Origin: Lachancea kluyveri NRRL Y-12651
Taxonomy: Eukaryota > Ascomycota > Saccharomycetes > Saccharomycetales > Saccharomycetaceae
NCBI GenBank assembly: GCA_000149225.2
Contig: CM000690.1
Span: 806,001-870,000, forward strand
DNA length: 64,000 nt
Direction: 5' to 3'
Numbering within the stretch: position 1 is the first letter of the stretch; each line of letters starts with the position of its first letter. Made by a program: the position numbers and the translations under genes. Below are positions 9,176-20,200 of the stretch, in pieces. The notes beneath the pieces are model-generated. The model did not search any database, had not been told where the DNA came from, and saw only the letters and a list, made by a program, of their open reading frames with translations.

Positions 9176-11190
9176 AAGAATCCTTTGCCCAACTGTGTGT
9201 CAGTTCAAATGAGGGTGCTGTCCCAGTCAAATCTCTTGTTTTCAAACCCAAGACTCCAAAAACTGCCACTCCGGTCCCCATCGTTGTTGTTGCCTTGCAA
9301 ACAACTGCTACTCCCTCTCCTTTGATCGCTGCTACTACCTCCACTAAGGACCCAAGATTAGCACGCGATGACTTGTTCAAATCCATCTTCAAGTGTGATT
9401 CTGCTAAACAATTCCACCTAGGTTACTTGCCTTCGGCTATCTCCGAATTCAAGCTGTTGGTAGACAGTGCCTTGTTAAACTCTGCTGATGAAACTGTTTT
9501 TCAACTGACTGACGACAAATTCATCTCTAAGGAAAATATGTTGCAATTTTTGCAGCCATTTAATGGTGAAACTGTTGACTTTTCTCAAGAATTGCCAAAA
9601 AAGGATGAAAAAAAACCAGCTGCTTCACGAGCCGTCAAGAAGGAAAGCAATGCTGCTTTGGAGGACGCAAAGTTGATCGGTATCACAGTTGACAAGTCTT
9701 TGGATTTCTCAGGCTGGTACCAGCAAATTTTGACTAAAGGTGAAATGTTGGACTACTATGACGTTTCTGGTTGTTATATTCTAAGACCAGCTTCCTACGC
9801 CATTTGGGAGAAGATCCAAAGATGGTTTGATGGTAAGATTAAGTCCATCGGTGTCCAAAATGCTTACTTCCCAATGTTTGTCTCCTCCCGTGTTTTGGAA
9901 AAGGAAAAGGACCACATCGAGGGTTTTGCTCCTGAAGTGGCATGGGTCACAAGGGCTGGGTCTTCCGAGTTAGAAGAGCCAATTGCCATTAGACCAACCT
10001 CTGAAACGGTCATGTACCCATACTATGCTAAATGGGTTCAATCTTATAGAGACTTGCCAATCAAGTTGAATCAATGGAACTCTGTTGTGAGATGGGAATT
10101 TAAACACCCTCAACCATTTTTAAGAACCAGAGAATTCTTGTGGCAAGAAGGTCATACTGCACATTTGAGTGAAGAAGATGCCAAGGAGGAAGTCTTACAA
10201 ATCTTGGACTTTTACGCCGATATTTATGAAGAATTGTTAGCCGTTCCAGTTGTTAAGGGTAAGAAGACAGAAAAGGAAAAATTTGCAGGCGGTGACTTCA
10301 CTACCACTTGTGAAGGTTATATTCCCCAAACAGGTCGTGGTATCCAAGGTGCTACTTCTCACCACCTTGGCCAGAACTTTTCCAAAATGTTTAACTTGAG
10401 TGTTGAAAACCCATTGGGCGCGGAACATCCAAAGATCTATGCTTTCCAAAATTCTTGGGGTTTGAGTACACGTGTTATTGGTGTTATGGTGATGATTCAT
10501 TCCGATAACAAGGGTTTGGTTATCCCACCAAGAGTATCCCAATACCAGTGTGTTGTGGTCCCAGTGGGTATCACTGCTAAGACCTCTGACGAACAAAGGT
10601 CTAAAATTCATGCTTCTGCCAAAAATATTGAAGACAAACTACGCGCCGCTAACGTGAGAGCATTTGGTGACTACAATGACAACTACACTCCTGGTTGGAA
10701 GTTCTCCCAGTACGAACTAAAGGGTATTCCATTACGTTTAGAGTTTGGTCCAAAGGACATGGTTCAAGAACAAGTTACTGTTGTTCGTAGAAACGACTCT
10801 CGTAAGTACACAGTCAAATTGGATACATTGGAGACTCGTATTCCAGAAATCTTGGAAGAAATGCAAAAGGACTTGTTTCTAAAGGCCAAGGAATCCTTCG
10901 ATACACACAGAGTCATTGTCGAGGAATGGAAAGACTTTGTTCCAGCCTTGAACAAAAAGAACGTTATTTTGGCTCCATGGTGTGGTGTAGAAGAGTGTGA
11001 AGAGGATATAAAGGACGCCTCTGCAAAGAAGGACGACGGTGAAGAATTTGAGGTTGATGAAAAATCACCAAGTATGGGTGCCAAGTCTCTATGTATTCCA
11101 TTTAAACAACCAACTTTGAAAAAGAACCAGAAATGTGTTAGGTGCCAACGTGCAGCCATTCAATACTGTATGTTTGGTCGTTCTTACTAG
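9166..11190 (+). CDS. YHR020W: Cytosolic prolyl-tRNA synthetase (YHR020W type)
   Basis: 674 residues from ATG 9166 (MSLEESFAQLCV); S. cerevisiae YHR020W is 688 and starts equivalently. The frame can be extended to a TTG at 9130, but an AUG start at 9166 matches the family. Order: an N-terminal appended domain (about 1-160, SLVFKPKTPKTATPVPIVVV), a lysine-rich linker, and the class IIa eukaryote/archaeal-type ProRS core. The core carries motif 2 around RPTSETVMYPYY and FLRTREFLWQEGHTAH, and motif 3 near SWGLSTRVIGVMVM. It ends with an anticodon domain and a C-terminal Cys-rich zinc domain (PWCGVEECEEDI, then KCVRCQRAAIQYC) finishing in the invariant Tyr. It charges tRNA-Pro in the cytosol. Confidence 0.97.
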   Translation: MSLEESFAQLCVSSNEGAVPVKSLVFKPKTPKTATPVPIVVVALQTTATPSPLIAATTSTKDPRLARDDLFKSIFKCDSAKQFHLGYLPSAISEFKLLVDSALLNSADETVFQLTDDKFISKENMLQFLQPFNGETVDFSQELPKKDEKKPAASRAVKKESNAALEDAKLIGITVDKSLDFSGWYQQILTKGEMLDYYDVSGCYILRPASYAIWEKIQRWFDGKIKSIGVQNAYFPMFVSSRVLEKEKDHIEGFAPEVAWVTRAGSSELEEPIAIRPTSETVMYPYYAKWVQSYRDLPIKLNQWNSVVRWEFKHPQPFLRTREFLWQEGHTAHLSEEDAKEEVLQILDFYADIYEELLAVPVVKGKKTEKEKFAGGDFTTTCEGYIPQTGRGIQGATSHHLGQNFSKMFNLSVENPLGAEHPKIYAFQNSWGLSTRVIGVMVMIHSDNKGLVIPPRVSQYQCVVVPVGITAKTSDEQRSKIHASAKNIEDKLRAANVRAFGDYNDNYTPGWKFSQYELKGIPLRLEFGPKDMVQEQVTVVRRNDSRKYTVKLDTLETRIPEILEEMQKDLFLKAKESFDTHRVIVEEWKDFVPALNKKNVILAPWCGVEECEEDIKDASAKKDDGEEFEVDEKSPSMGAKSLCIPFKQPTLKKNQKCVRCQRAAIQYCMFGRSY

Positions 11191-11296
11191 ATATAGTGAC
11201 AATAATTTTATTCATATAGAGTAAATTTGTATTGATGTTGTTCCGCAGTAATAGACACGTTCTAATCATGAAAATTATTTTTCTGTTCTGTACCGC

Positions 11297-12298
11297 TCAG
11301 GAGTAAGAGCTCCAAAAAGGATCTTTCTTGACATCTTCTAAGGATATTGTTTTAGGTTTTATTGAGCCACCTTCTTCAGCCAAATAGTATAGCTTATCTA
11401 GTTGCAAAACCTCATCTATGTATTTCAAAACTTCATCGTAACAAACACCAACCTGCGATACGCCATGAGCATCATCGCCTAGCACAAACCTGCCACGGCA
11501 GTATTCCTTGACAAGCATACCTATGTCTTTATGAGGGTAGGGATATGGCAAGCCTTTGCGCAAAGCAGCAGAGTTGATTTCAATTACACCACCATAGTTA
11601 TTGATAAACTTCAAATTGCGGATTACCAATTCGGTCACCTCGGGCCACTGTTCGATCAAAGAAATATCTTTTACCATTTCGACGCTCCCATCCTGTAGAG
11701 ATTGGACAACTTCACCTGTGTTTACGTTCACAAACATGTCTTGGGGACAAAACAGTCTAATAAGATCAAAATGACCTACCACTAGAGGCTCTAAACTAAC
11801 CAACATTCTGTATTGCAATTCGAAATAGTCAAGCAGAAGTTGTTTCAAATTGTTGCCAGAAACCTTCAAAGCTTCTAACCAGTATTGGGCATTGAAGTCA
11901 ATTGCAATGCCATTGACGTGGTGAACAGATCCAACAAAGAATTGCAGCACGTCAGAGTGATTCTGCATTAGTTCATGGGCATATGCGACGTGTTTTTCAT
12001 CGCAACCTTCAACTTCAGTACCAATAAGAAATTGGGTTCGCTTACCAGTTTCACGGTTTTTAATTATATTAGCATGTTCTAAGAACTTTGAAAACTTATC
12101 TTGGAGTACTTTCAAATCGTTAGATTTGCACTCGCTGTTTAGCTCTTCTGGGTATAAATATTCAACCGTTAACCTTGGCATGTGCTCAGTTAAACAGTAC
12201 GTATGGAAGTTTAATTCCAATACTCTGGAAATAATTGACTCTAAAGGGTCTACACCATGTGCAACGTAGTCACTTGAGTGCGAATGGTGCGAATGCAT
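11297..12298 (-). CDS. HIS2: Histidinol-phosphate phosphatase
   Basis: 333 residues, against 335 for S. cerevisiae His2, with the same start MHSHHSHS. This is the PHP-type phosphatase that converts L-histidinol phosphate to histidinol in histidine synthesis. Metal-binding motifs are visible: N-terminal HSHHSHS (residues 2-8), YCLTEHMPR, a GTEVEG loop, GSVHHVNG, VGHFD and the C-terminal LGDDAHG. It is convergent with the ProRS gene (106 bp) and divergent from the oxidase gene at 12491, sharing a promoter of about 190 bp. No TGACTC element was seen in that short interval. Confidence 0.97.
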   Translation of the reverse strand: MHSHHSHSSDYVAHGVDPLESIISRVLELNFHTYCLTEHMPRLTVEYLYPEELNSECKSNDLKVLQDKFSKFLEHANIIKNRETGKRTQFLIGTEVEGCDEKHVAYAHELMQNHSDVLQFFVGSVHHVNGIAIDFNAQYWLEALKVSGNNLKQLLLDYFELQYRMLVSLEPLVVGHFDLIRLFCPQDMFVNVNTGEVVQSLQDGSVEMVKDISLIEQWPEVTELVIRNLKFINNYGGVIEINSAALRKGLPYPYPHKDIGMLVKEYCRGRFVLGDDAHGVSQVGVCYDEVLKYIDEVLQLDKLYYLAEEGGSIKPKTISLEDVKKDPFWSSYS

Positions 12299-12490
12299 TT
12301 CTTGTTATGATATTCGGAGAAAATTCGCTTGCTGTTGTTAGAGATGAATGGTTTTTCGGCTTCTGTTGTCCGGCAATTTCCCGTATTTTGCAGCCACCAA
12401 GTCCAGTGGACTCGAAAAGTATATAGGAGATCTTGCTCGAGTAATGTCCCTTAGGGTTTCTAAATGAGCCGGTGCACACACAAAGAAGCT

Positions 12491-13597
12491 ATGGCCAAAA
12501 TCGTCGTTCTTGGTGCAGGCGTCTCCGGCTTAACATCAGCACTGTCCCTGCTGCAACTATTTCCTGAACAGATACAAGAATTGACGATATTATCCTCCGA
12601 ACTGCTTGGTGACTATCATGCACACGATTTTACCTCTCCTTGGGCTGGTGCTAACTGGCAAAGCTTTGCTAAACACGGTAATCACGCTCAAATTCAAAGA
12701 GACAAACTCACTTATACTAAATTTGAGCAGTTAGCTGCTACTGAACCCGAATCGGGGGTGAAGGCTTATAGACTAAAGCTCATAAATAGAAAGGAAAATG
12801 GCGCTCCATGGTTTATCGAGCAAAATTTTGTTAAAGACATTGAATACTTATCTGACGAAGAGATGAAGTTCAGGAATGCCGACCCTGAAATATATCGTGG
12901 CTTTGAATTCACGTCATTCACTGTTACACCGGTGGTTTATTGCTCCTACTTGCTATCTAAAATTAAAAAACTTGGCGGTAAAGTGCAGAGAATTAGCAGG
13001 CTTTCTGACATTGCAGATGTCATTGATGCCGTTGGTTATAAGCCAACCTTTGTTGTAAACTGTACAGGAGTTAACGCGGGCAAGTTGTTGTCGAAACTTG
13101 ACCCTGACGAACTATCAAAAGTTCATCCAGTCAAGGGCCAAATTTTGCAAATATATGAAGAGCTTCCTTTTCAATTAGTAGTTGATATGCTACCTGAAGA
13201 GGACAATGGTTTGCCTAACCAATTTTTGAACATCTTTCCTCGTGGTGAGGGCGGATGTATCGTTGGTGGTATTATGACTCCTGGTGATTGGTCTAAGACG
13301 ATTGACCCAAAGCTTAGTGAGAAAATCGTTTCTGTCTGCAAACGTCATGTTCCTGAGCTGAAGTCAATGACTGTATACAACTCATACGCAGCATTGAGAC
13401 CGGGTAGGACTGGGGGCGTTCGCATTGAATTGTCCTCCTACGATTTGCCTCGTGGTGAGGGAAAATTAGACGTCGTTCACAACTACGGGATTGCCGGTGC
13501 TGGGTACCAATCCTCTTACGGTTCCGCGATGGAAGTTTGTTTGCTTGCCTCTCAAATTCTAGGGAGTCCAAGAGGCACTTGCCCTTTTAAGCTATGA
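12491..13597 (+). CDS. D-amino-acid oxidase family flavoprotein
   Basis: 368 residues from ATG 12491 (MAKIVVLGAGVSGL). An in-frame ATG at 12464 adds nine residues, but the inner Met places the dinucleotide-binding Rossmann motif at the very N-terminus as the family has it. Further marks are PWAGANWQSFA, VNCTGVNAG, RPGRTGGVRIE and the DAO signature HNYGIAGAGYQSSYGSA. The family deaminates D-amino acids, D-Asp/D-Glu for DDO or neutral ones for DAAO, using FAD and giving H2O2, usually in peroxisomes. The C-terminus PFKL is only a weak peroxisomal signal. S. cerevisiae lacks a clear orthologue as far as I recall. Substrate class is not decided. Confidence 0.88.
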   Translation: MAKIVVLGAGVSGLTSALSLLQLFPEQIQELTILSSELLGDYHAHDFTSPWAGANWQSFAKHGNHAQIQRDKLTYTKFEQLAATEPESGVKAYRLKLINRKENGAPWFIEQNFVKDIEYLSDEEMKFRNADPEIYRGFEFTSFTVTPVVYCSYLLSKIKKLGGKVQRISRLSDIADVIDAVGYKPTFVVNCTGVNAGKLLSKLDPDELSKVHPVKGQILQIYEELPFQLVVDMLPEEDNGLPNQFLNIFPRGEGGCIVGGIMTPGDWSKTIDPKLSEKIVSVCKRHVPELKSMTVYNSYAALRPGRTGGVRIELSSYDLPRGEGKLDVVHNYGIAGAGYQSSYGSAMEVCLLASQILGSPRGTCPFKL

Positions 13598-14325
13598 ATT
13601 CCAGAAGCTGGATCTTCATACCCACTCTGTGAGTTTATGGAGTAGCTGTAACAAAAAGAAAAATTACTATTTATCTCGTAAGTATTATATTTATCGGCAT
13701 GTTCTGTGCTACAATACTTGATACGAGTCTTTTCGACTGATTGCCCAAATTCAAACATCTAATGTTTTGACACGGGGGAGTAACGATTAATAGCTTTATT
13801 ATCACCTGGCTATTTGGTCTGAATTTAGACCGTGATTAACTTGCCAATATTAACAAAAGACACTTATGACTCTCATCTACACATATATTCTGACTTTAAA
13901 AGTGGTGGATTTTTTTTTTCCAAGAAGGAATGTGTTATCTATTTTTGTTTACATACCATAATAACGCACTATGAGGGCAACTGCTGTTGCTTCTGCTCAA
14001 GGAAAATGAGACACGTGATTACCGTATTAAAAAAATATTTATATAAGGAGCACTACTAAAGACGTATTAAGATATCTACTATGCTTTTCACTATCATCCC
14101 TTCTGATAAACTTTTAAAGAGCATTTCTGGGCTATTTCTCAAGTAAGTTCTTTGAGCGTTCAAATTGTTCAAAATCGTGACGCTTAATGCAACATAGACG
14201 CAGCGTCTGGGTGGCACAAAATGACAATTGAAAATCTAAAATATCTCCCGAAACTTTCTACTCAAATAACACATCTTAATAATCCCTAAAACCATAGATT
14301 AAATCAGTTAGCTAAACTTTATGCT
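13598..14325. other. Intergenic, no feature recognised
   Basis: 728 bp between two plus-strand genes. It holds a T10 tract (13910s), a CACGTGAT E-box/CDEI-like octamer (14012-14019) and AT-rich sequence. No ORF with coding character. Confidence 0.5.
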
Positions 14326-16389
14326 ATGTCTTTGCCTTTAAGAAAGTGTCACACGAATGTTACTAACAGCCCAAATACTCAAGCACCAACCTCTGTTAAA
14401 AGGCGTGAACGGGTCTTCTACAAGCTAAAGTCAAACAAAACTAAGAACTTCAGCTGGACAACACAAGCTTATAATCGCTTTGATGTCATCGAAGACAAGT
14501 TCAATAAGTGGAAGTATGGTGGAAAGTATGAAACTGAATTGCAGCCGGTTATAATACCACCTGAAATTGCAAATCATAAAGTAAAAGTCGGGGAACAATT
14601 TCAAAAAAAAGTTGGTACTTCAACAACACCAGCGCTAGAGAAGTTGGAAATAGATACCGAAAGTACTTATAACTCTTCTGATATAGTTCATAAAGATCAG
14701 AAGCGTGCATGTGGCAGGACTTATCGTGTATTGGAACAACAGCCAGTTATTTATGAACAGGGATATGTTGACGAGCATGTAATTCCTCCAGTCTCACAGG
14801 AGTCTTTATTAGGTATTTATGAGGAAGGCAATACACCCTGCAATATACCCTTGCTTGCGTATGTTGAAAAAATTTTTGAGACTCTAAATAGTACAGAATC
14901 TAGCCGGCGGGATGTAAACACTAGTGCTGTGCATCGTACATTTCTTGATGAGAAGGAAGTACACTTATCACAAGGTCTGAGTCCCCAATCAAAGAAGCGC
15001 ATTGATACAAAAGCATTTAATAATCTCAAGTATCATGTTTTTGATTCAGCTAGGAATCGGTCATCTCCCAATTTGAACAGAAGCTCACCAGCTTGTATTG
15101 ATTTGATTAGCAGTACAATCCAAACTAAACAGATTCTGGATAATTTTGACACAAATATTCAAAAGGAGAATAAACCGGGTGAAGATGCTTTTGACCAGTT
15201 TACATTCGGAGAGGACAGGGGTGGCTCTAAAAGTATCAGCACTACATCTAAGATGGAGTTCACTTTATGGGATAAAAAAAAACTTTATTGTCTCAGGAAC
15301 TATAATGGGGAAGGTACAGGTTACTTTATGACAGATGACACCTGTGAATATATTATTAACAGAGATAGACCCTCATCTACCCCGTCGATTTGCAATTATG
15401 ATATGTCCCCAAATCGTGTGATTCCATATTTGGGTCCGTCCAATAACAGTCATTTCCAAATACTTAGTGATCTCACATGCAAGTCTGTTTCTTCAAAGAA
15501 AAATCTGGAAACACAGAATTTAAAGAGCTATGTTAGTTTAGCAGGGAGATATTTTGAAGAAGACATGCTTCCATATACGTTGTCCGATTTATCTGGCTAC
15601 TTTGGCCTTCTAGTGGATGAAAGTTGGACACTTGGTCATAATTCAGAAGAAGCTAGAGAAACTGGACCTACTCCTGATGTAACTGTTACATTTAACAGAT
15701 CGCTGTCTAGATTACAAAACTGTACCAACAATCAGAGCTGTCCTGAAAATCTATACAGTATAAAGCAGCCGGATTCGGTACAAAGTGCTGTTTCAAATTT
15801 TGAATTGAGTCTTTTACACAAATTTCTCGAATTGGAAACAAGTAATTGTCAAGATTATGATGAAGTTTGGACTTCGAAAGTCGATGATTTTTTGCATCAG
15901 CTAAAAATATTTTGGGGTAATAGAGTTCCTAATGTGTGTTTAGATTTCAAAGAAAAATGCCGTGATATGAAAGGCCTCAAACTCAAAAGTCGAATAAAAA
16001 ATATAATTAATACAATAAAAATTGAACATTTATCGCACAGTTACAAAGGAAGAGCCGTAAAGCGCGAAATACTAAATCTGAGAGATTTTGCTGGGGACTG
16101 TATTTCTTCCATTAAACTACCTTTCAAAGTGTCGCCGGAACACTTGAATGAATTACGTGAAAAACGTTGGATCTATATGTATAGATACATGGTTCCAGAG
16201 AAGTGTCAGCCTGAAACTTGGAGTACGGTTTACCAACTAATGATGTACAATCCGCTATTTACAGAACCCACTAGACCAAGGATTGGAGATTTCAAGTGGC
16301 CTTCTTGGAACAAGGTTTCCAGATACAAGCAACACGAGGAAAAATGGGTCAGATGTTTTGATGTAATGAATAACACCGACAGTTACTAA
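14326..16389 (+). CDS. Unrecognised 687-residue protein
   Basis: A single 2.06-kb open frame, which is clearly non-random. I do not recognise the family. The first ~110 residues are basic (SVKRRERVFYKLKSNKTKNF) with a conserved-looking block FSWTTQAYNRFDVIEDKF. The middle (about 150-480) is rich in Ser, Asn and Thr and probably disordered. The last ~190 residues look folded: an acidic helical part (FELSLLHKFLELETSN), a basic stretch (LKSRIKNIINTIKIEHLS) and an aromatic tail (ELREKRWIYMYRYMVPEKCQ, DFKWPSWNKVSRYKQHEEKW). No signal peptide or membrane segment is seen. Codon use is unbiased, suggesting low or conditional expression. Confidence 0.8.
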   Translation: MSLPLRKCHTNVTNSPNTQAPTSVKRRERVFYKLKSNKTKNFSWTTQAYNRFDVIEDKFNKWKYGGKYETELQPVIIPPEIANHKVKVGEQFQKKVGTSTTPALEKLEIDTESTYNSSDIVHKDQKRACGRTYRVLEQQPVIYEQGYVDEHVIPPVSQESLLGIYEEGNTPCNIPLLAYVEKIFETLNSTESSRRDVNTSAVHRTFLDEKEVHLSQGLSPQSKKRIDTKAFNNLKYHVFDSARNRSSPNLNRSSPACIDLISSTIQTKQILDNFDTNIQKENKPGEDAFDQFTFGEDRGGSKSISTTSKMEFTLWDKKKLYCLRNYNGEGTGYFMTDDTCEYIINRDRPSSTPSICNYDMSPNRVIPYLGPSNNSHFQILSDLTCKSVSSKKNLETQNLKSYVSLAGRYFEEDMLPYTLSDLSGYFGLLVDESWTLGHNSEEARETGPTPDVTVTFNRSLSRLQNCTNNQSCPENLYSIKQPDSVQSAVSNFELSLLHKFLELETSNCQDYDEVWTSKVDDFLHQLKIFWGNRVPNVCLDFKEKCRDMKGLKLKSRIKNIINTIKIEHLSHSYKGRAVKREILNLRDFAGDCISSIKLPFKVSPEHLNELREKRWIYMYRYMVPEKCQPETWSTVYQLMMYNPLFTEPTRPRIGDFKWPSWNKVSRYKQHEEKWVRCFDVMNNTDSY

Positions 16390-17207
16390 ACTAGCTTACA
16401 GAGGCAATCCTTACATTTTATTGGATTGAGTTATCTGTAATGTCGAAAATAATGGAAAACATCTGGTACATCGCTGTAGAGATGTAGATGTATTGTGTCA
16501 GCAAACTTGTGCCTATCAAATATTTTTTTCTAAATGGGCACCCAATCCGACAATTTGCTGTTGATTATTGTTTTGTAAAAACATTTTCTAAAGAAAACTA
16601 GCAAGGATGATAATCTCGAAATAACTTTGAGTAGTTATAGCAATAACAATGTATTTACTTTCTCGGAGATGGTTCTGTTATTCTCGATCATAGGAATATA
16701 AATCTTGGGTTTTTTTTCCCTTCTACTCTCTTATTCAACTGCAGAGTTTTATTGTAAACACAAAGACAAATATCGGCTAGAGATCAATGCCAAGTTTGGG
16801 TAAGGCCTTATTCTTCAGAATTTATATGCTTTCAAGTGCACCAGGTTTCTGAATTTGGAATTTTAAGAAATCATATTTTTTTTTTTGACGTATGCACCCA
16901 TTTCCAGAAAACGTACCTTGTTTGTCGTACGAGTTTGGCCTTTCAGAAATCCTATTGATGTTCTTTTCTTTCCTCCTCTACTAATGCCTGGGCTCTCTTG
17001 GTACTCAATTGCTAAATTTGATAATAGCGTTGTTCATTTTGTTAATTTCTTGTTTGACGGGAAGGTTTCTATGCTACGTAACAATTTACGGAGAATATTC
17101 ACTCTTGTTTAGCAATTTAGGCCGGAGTTCAATGAGACAGAAACTGTCAGATAAAGAGAATCAAGCCAAATTATAGAAGAAATGAATAAGTTATGGATAA
17201 AAATAAA
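16390..17207. other. Intergenic, no feature recognised
   Basis: Sequence between the orphan gene and tRNA-Ala. It contains T-rich tracts (around 16700 and 16877-16886). A 75-codon ORF at 16885-17112 has no coding character. Confidence 0.5.
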
Positions 17208-17280
17208 TGGACGAGTCCGGAGTCGAACCGAAGACCTCTCCCATGCTAAGGGAGCGCGCTACCAACTACGCCACACGCCC
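17208..17280 (-). tRNA. tRNA-Ala (AGC)
   Basis: On the minus strand a 73-nt cloverleaf begins GGGCGTGTGGCGTAG and ends GGACTCGTCCA. The anticodon stem-loop is CTCCC TTAGCAT GGGAG, with anticodon AGC; the T loop carries GGTTCGACTCC. The A box (TGGCGTAGTTGG) and B box (GGTTCGACTCC) are present. It is almost identical to S. cerevisiae tA(AGC). No intron. Confidence 0.97.
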
Positions 17281-20200
17281 ATTTCCAAAAGTTTTCTTTA
17301 AAAGGCAGATTATATTACACATTTTTTTCTACATGCTCTTTATATTGCTGTTTCACGTTATGTAATGAATGAATAGGGTTCAGAAGCTTTAGAAACAAGA
17401 AGAAAAGAACACAAGTCGCGTAGAGTAATTTTGCTGGTACCAGAAGTATGAAATGACTGTAGTTTAAGTTTATGTTACATTTGTTTATTTTTTTGCTGCT
17501 AGAATATTATTATATTATACTACAAATATTAACTATAAAATCAAAAATATTAAACAAAAAATAAACAAAAAAAGATAAGTGTACTGAAAGATCTAAATTT
17601 TTGAAGCTATCAAGCGATCGAAGGTGTCAAAGTAGAGAAACCAAAATATATAGAAGACGGAATTCCCATCAATAACAGGTTCGCACCTACGATAATTGGG
17701 GCATAATGGTACCCTATATTCTTGATATTTGTGAACATGTCAAAAGGTCCTAAAAAGTTTACTTGCCTGTTTTGGGAACTATCTGACTTCGGCCGTAAAA
17801 AGTAGTTGTTTTTCCCTTTCAGTCTTGCGAACCGAAATACTTTCATAAACACATTTTTTTTGGTTGCTCGTTTAGGAATGCTGAAATTTCATTCCACAGT
17901 CATGTGCCTTTTTACAGGTTTGTTTTTGGCGTACAGAGGAGAATGTTGCTGTGGACTTCTGCAAGGTTGATTATGCATGCCAGGAAATGTCATGGGGGAG
18001 GGTGGGTGCAGGATCTCGAAGTCTTGAAATGTTCGATTAAACGTGCAGGGTTAACGAAAAGGCACGAAGAACGTATGATCTGCCTGCCGGTATCAACATT
18101 GGAATATGGTACGGCTATTGAGCGTACATCGAGTCTAGTTAGTAAAACGATTACTGCTTCAAATCGTGTCATAGATTGACATTCTTCTTGTTTGAGTATG
18201 GAACAATTCGTAATTCACGTAATATGCCAAAAATAACATTTCGAGAAAGAGAATAACTATGAGAAGCTTGCCATTTCATGGAACGACGGAACGACGGAGC
18301 ACTAGTTTGATTTTCACTTTAAAGTAAACATTCGTCCCGAACTTAGACATGGCGTTAACTGCTATCGATGAGTAGCCAGCCCCTAAACTACTCTTTAGTC
18401 AAAAAGGGATGAAATAGAGATAGCGGTAGAATAACGTTTCAGGTTAGAATTTGGTGTACCAAGAAAAACATCGTATATTTAAATACTAAGCTAGCATTCC
18501 ATACTAGTATCCAGGCCAGAAACCACCTTGGTATTCCAAACTTCTGCCTATGAGCCTTTCTTCCTCTCTTTTTTTTGTTCCCGGTTTCATACACCATTCA
18601 TTGCTCACCCTCAAACTGGTAACTTGCAAAGTGTGCTTGTTAGCGGCTTTGGGAAAAACATTCATAGTGAGAAGTTACGAGAAAGGGAAGCAAAACTATA
18701 GTTAGAAACTGCTTTCGTAGACACTTAGAAATAAGGGGAAAACAAGTTCCTCAAAATCAGCCAATAATATCACATGCTCATACCATCGATTATCATTTTA
18801 TTCTTCAAGTTTCAGGGATTATATCGAATGGTTTCAAGAGGAATTCGTGACGATAAAGCGTAGTATGCTCCATCCCTTAGAACTTTTCTTGCGTACTTGT
18901 AATTCTAAAAGAATGTGTATAATACTAAAGTGTCCACAGTCAGCCCCCCCTAGACCTACCAGCTCTTTTAATGCTCAATATTTATTAAGATACTTACCCT
19001 CTAATAATATCATCCTTTTCCGCTTCGTCAAGTAACTATATTCAATGGCGCCTTCCAATCATTGTTTTTGTTTTTTTTTTAATTATTCATATTTCACATG
19101 AACGAGAACCATACAGTTAAAAAGAGATCACAAAAGTAGCCATATAAAATACTGAATAAATTTGTTTATCTTTGGTGAAGGTTATAACCTTTTCTACTCT
19201 TCAATTCCGTTCCTCTATTCCAAACTATTCTCTAAAAAAACTGGTCATTGTTATTTTTCCTGACATTTTTTTTATTAAATTTACGTTTATAATGACTTAG
19301 TATATCATAATTCAACTATTGACACCTCAGACCAATGACATTAAACAATTAAATCACTGTAAAGACGGTAAAAACAGCTCAAGGTATATAGCGTCTACCT
19401 TTATAATGGCAGAAGGATTTGACCAAAACTTTTCTATATCAAACTGGTTGAAGTTTTGTTTTGCTGCGAATCAGTTGTCAAAGGGTAGTGAGGAAAGGTA
19501 CTTCTTATATCACACCCCAAGGGGGAGGCGAGAGTACCACTCTGTCACCCGAAGATACAGGTTACCTCAAAAGGGGTAGAGGAAAAGACGTCAAAATACT
19601 GGACATTCATGAGAGAACATATTTGTACTCAGAGATGTATGTATCGCTAAATTCTGGATAGGATGAGATGTGATGAATAGGGAAACAAAAGAGGTGCTTA
19701 TCGAAAAAGAAATCATAAGAAAGCTGTTGATAGCAAGTATTATATTCAGCGACAAAGCTACAGCGAGGAAGAAGGTAATATCCCGCAAATTCTTTAGCTA
19801 ACGTTCGCTTCTACCGAATTACTTCTAGGTGCAGATGGCTAACAGAATGTGTCTTTTGAATGTTCAATTTTATTGACAAATACTTGCTCTGTTTCAACAG
19901 AGATCAGGCATACAAGCAAGTTTGAATAAATGCTGGAGTTAAAGATATGAATCACAAACTAGCAATTATCCAGAATGCTACTCGAAGAGTTGTTACACCA
20001 GTCGTTTTGTTCGAATATCGTGTTCAAACTTAATCAACACAGTTACTTTCAAACCAGGGCATTAATACATAGGATGTATCGAGAGATAAGGCAAAGTTGT
20101 AGCTGTATTAATGATTCATTAGACAACCAAGATGACCACTTTTTAGGCTTGGACTACAGAGCTGAGCTTTTTAATCAACAAAATAGAAACTCCTCTCTGA

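Noticed and set aside
17281-17600. Solo LTR or other element next to tRNA-Ala.
   Set aside because: No TG...CA-bounded repeat with a target-site duplication could be found.
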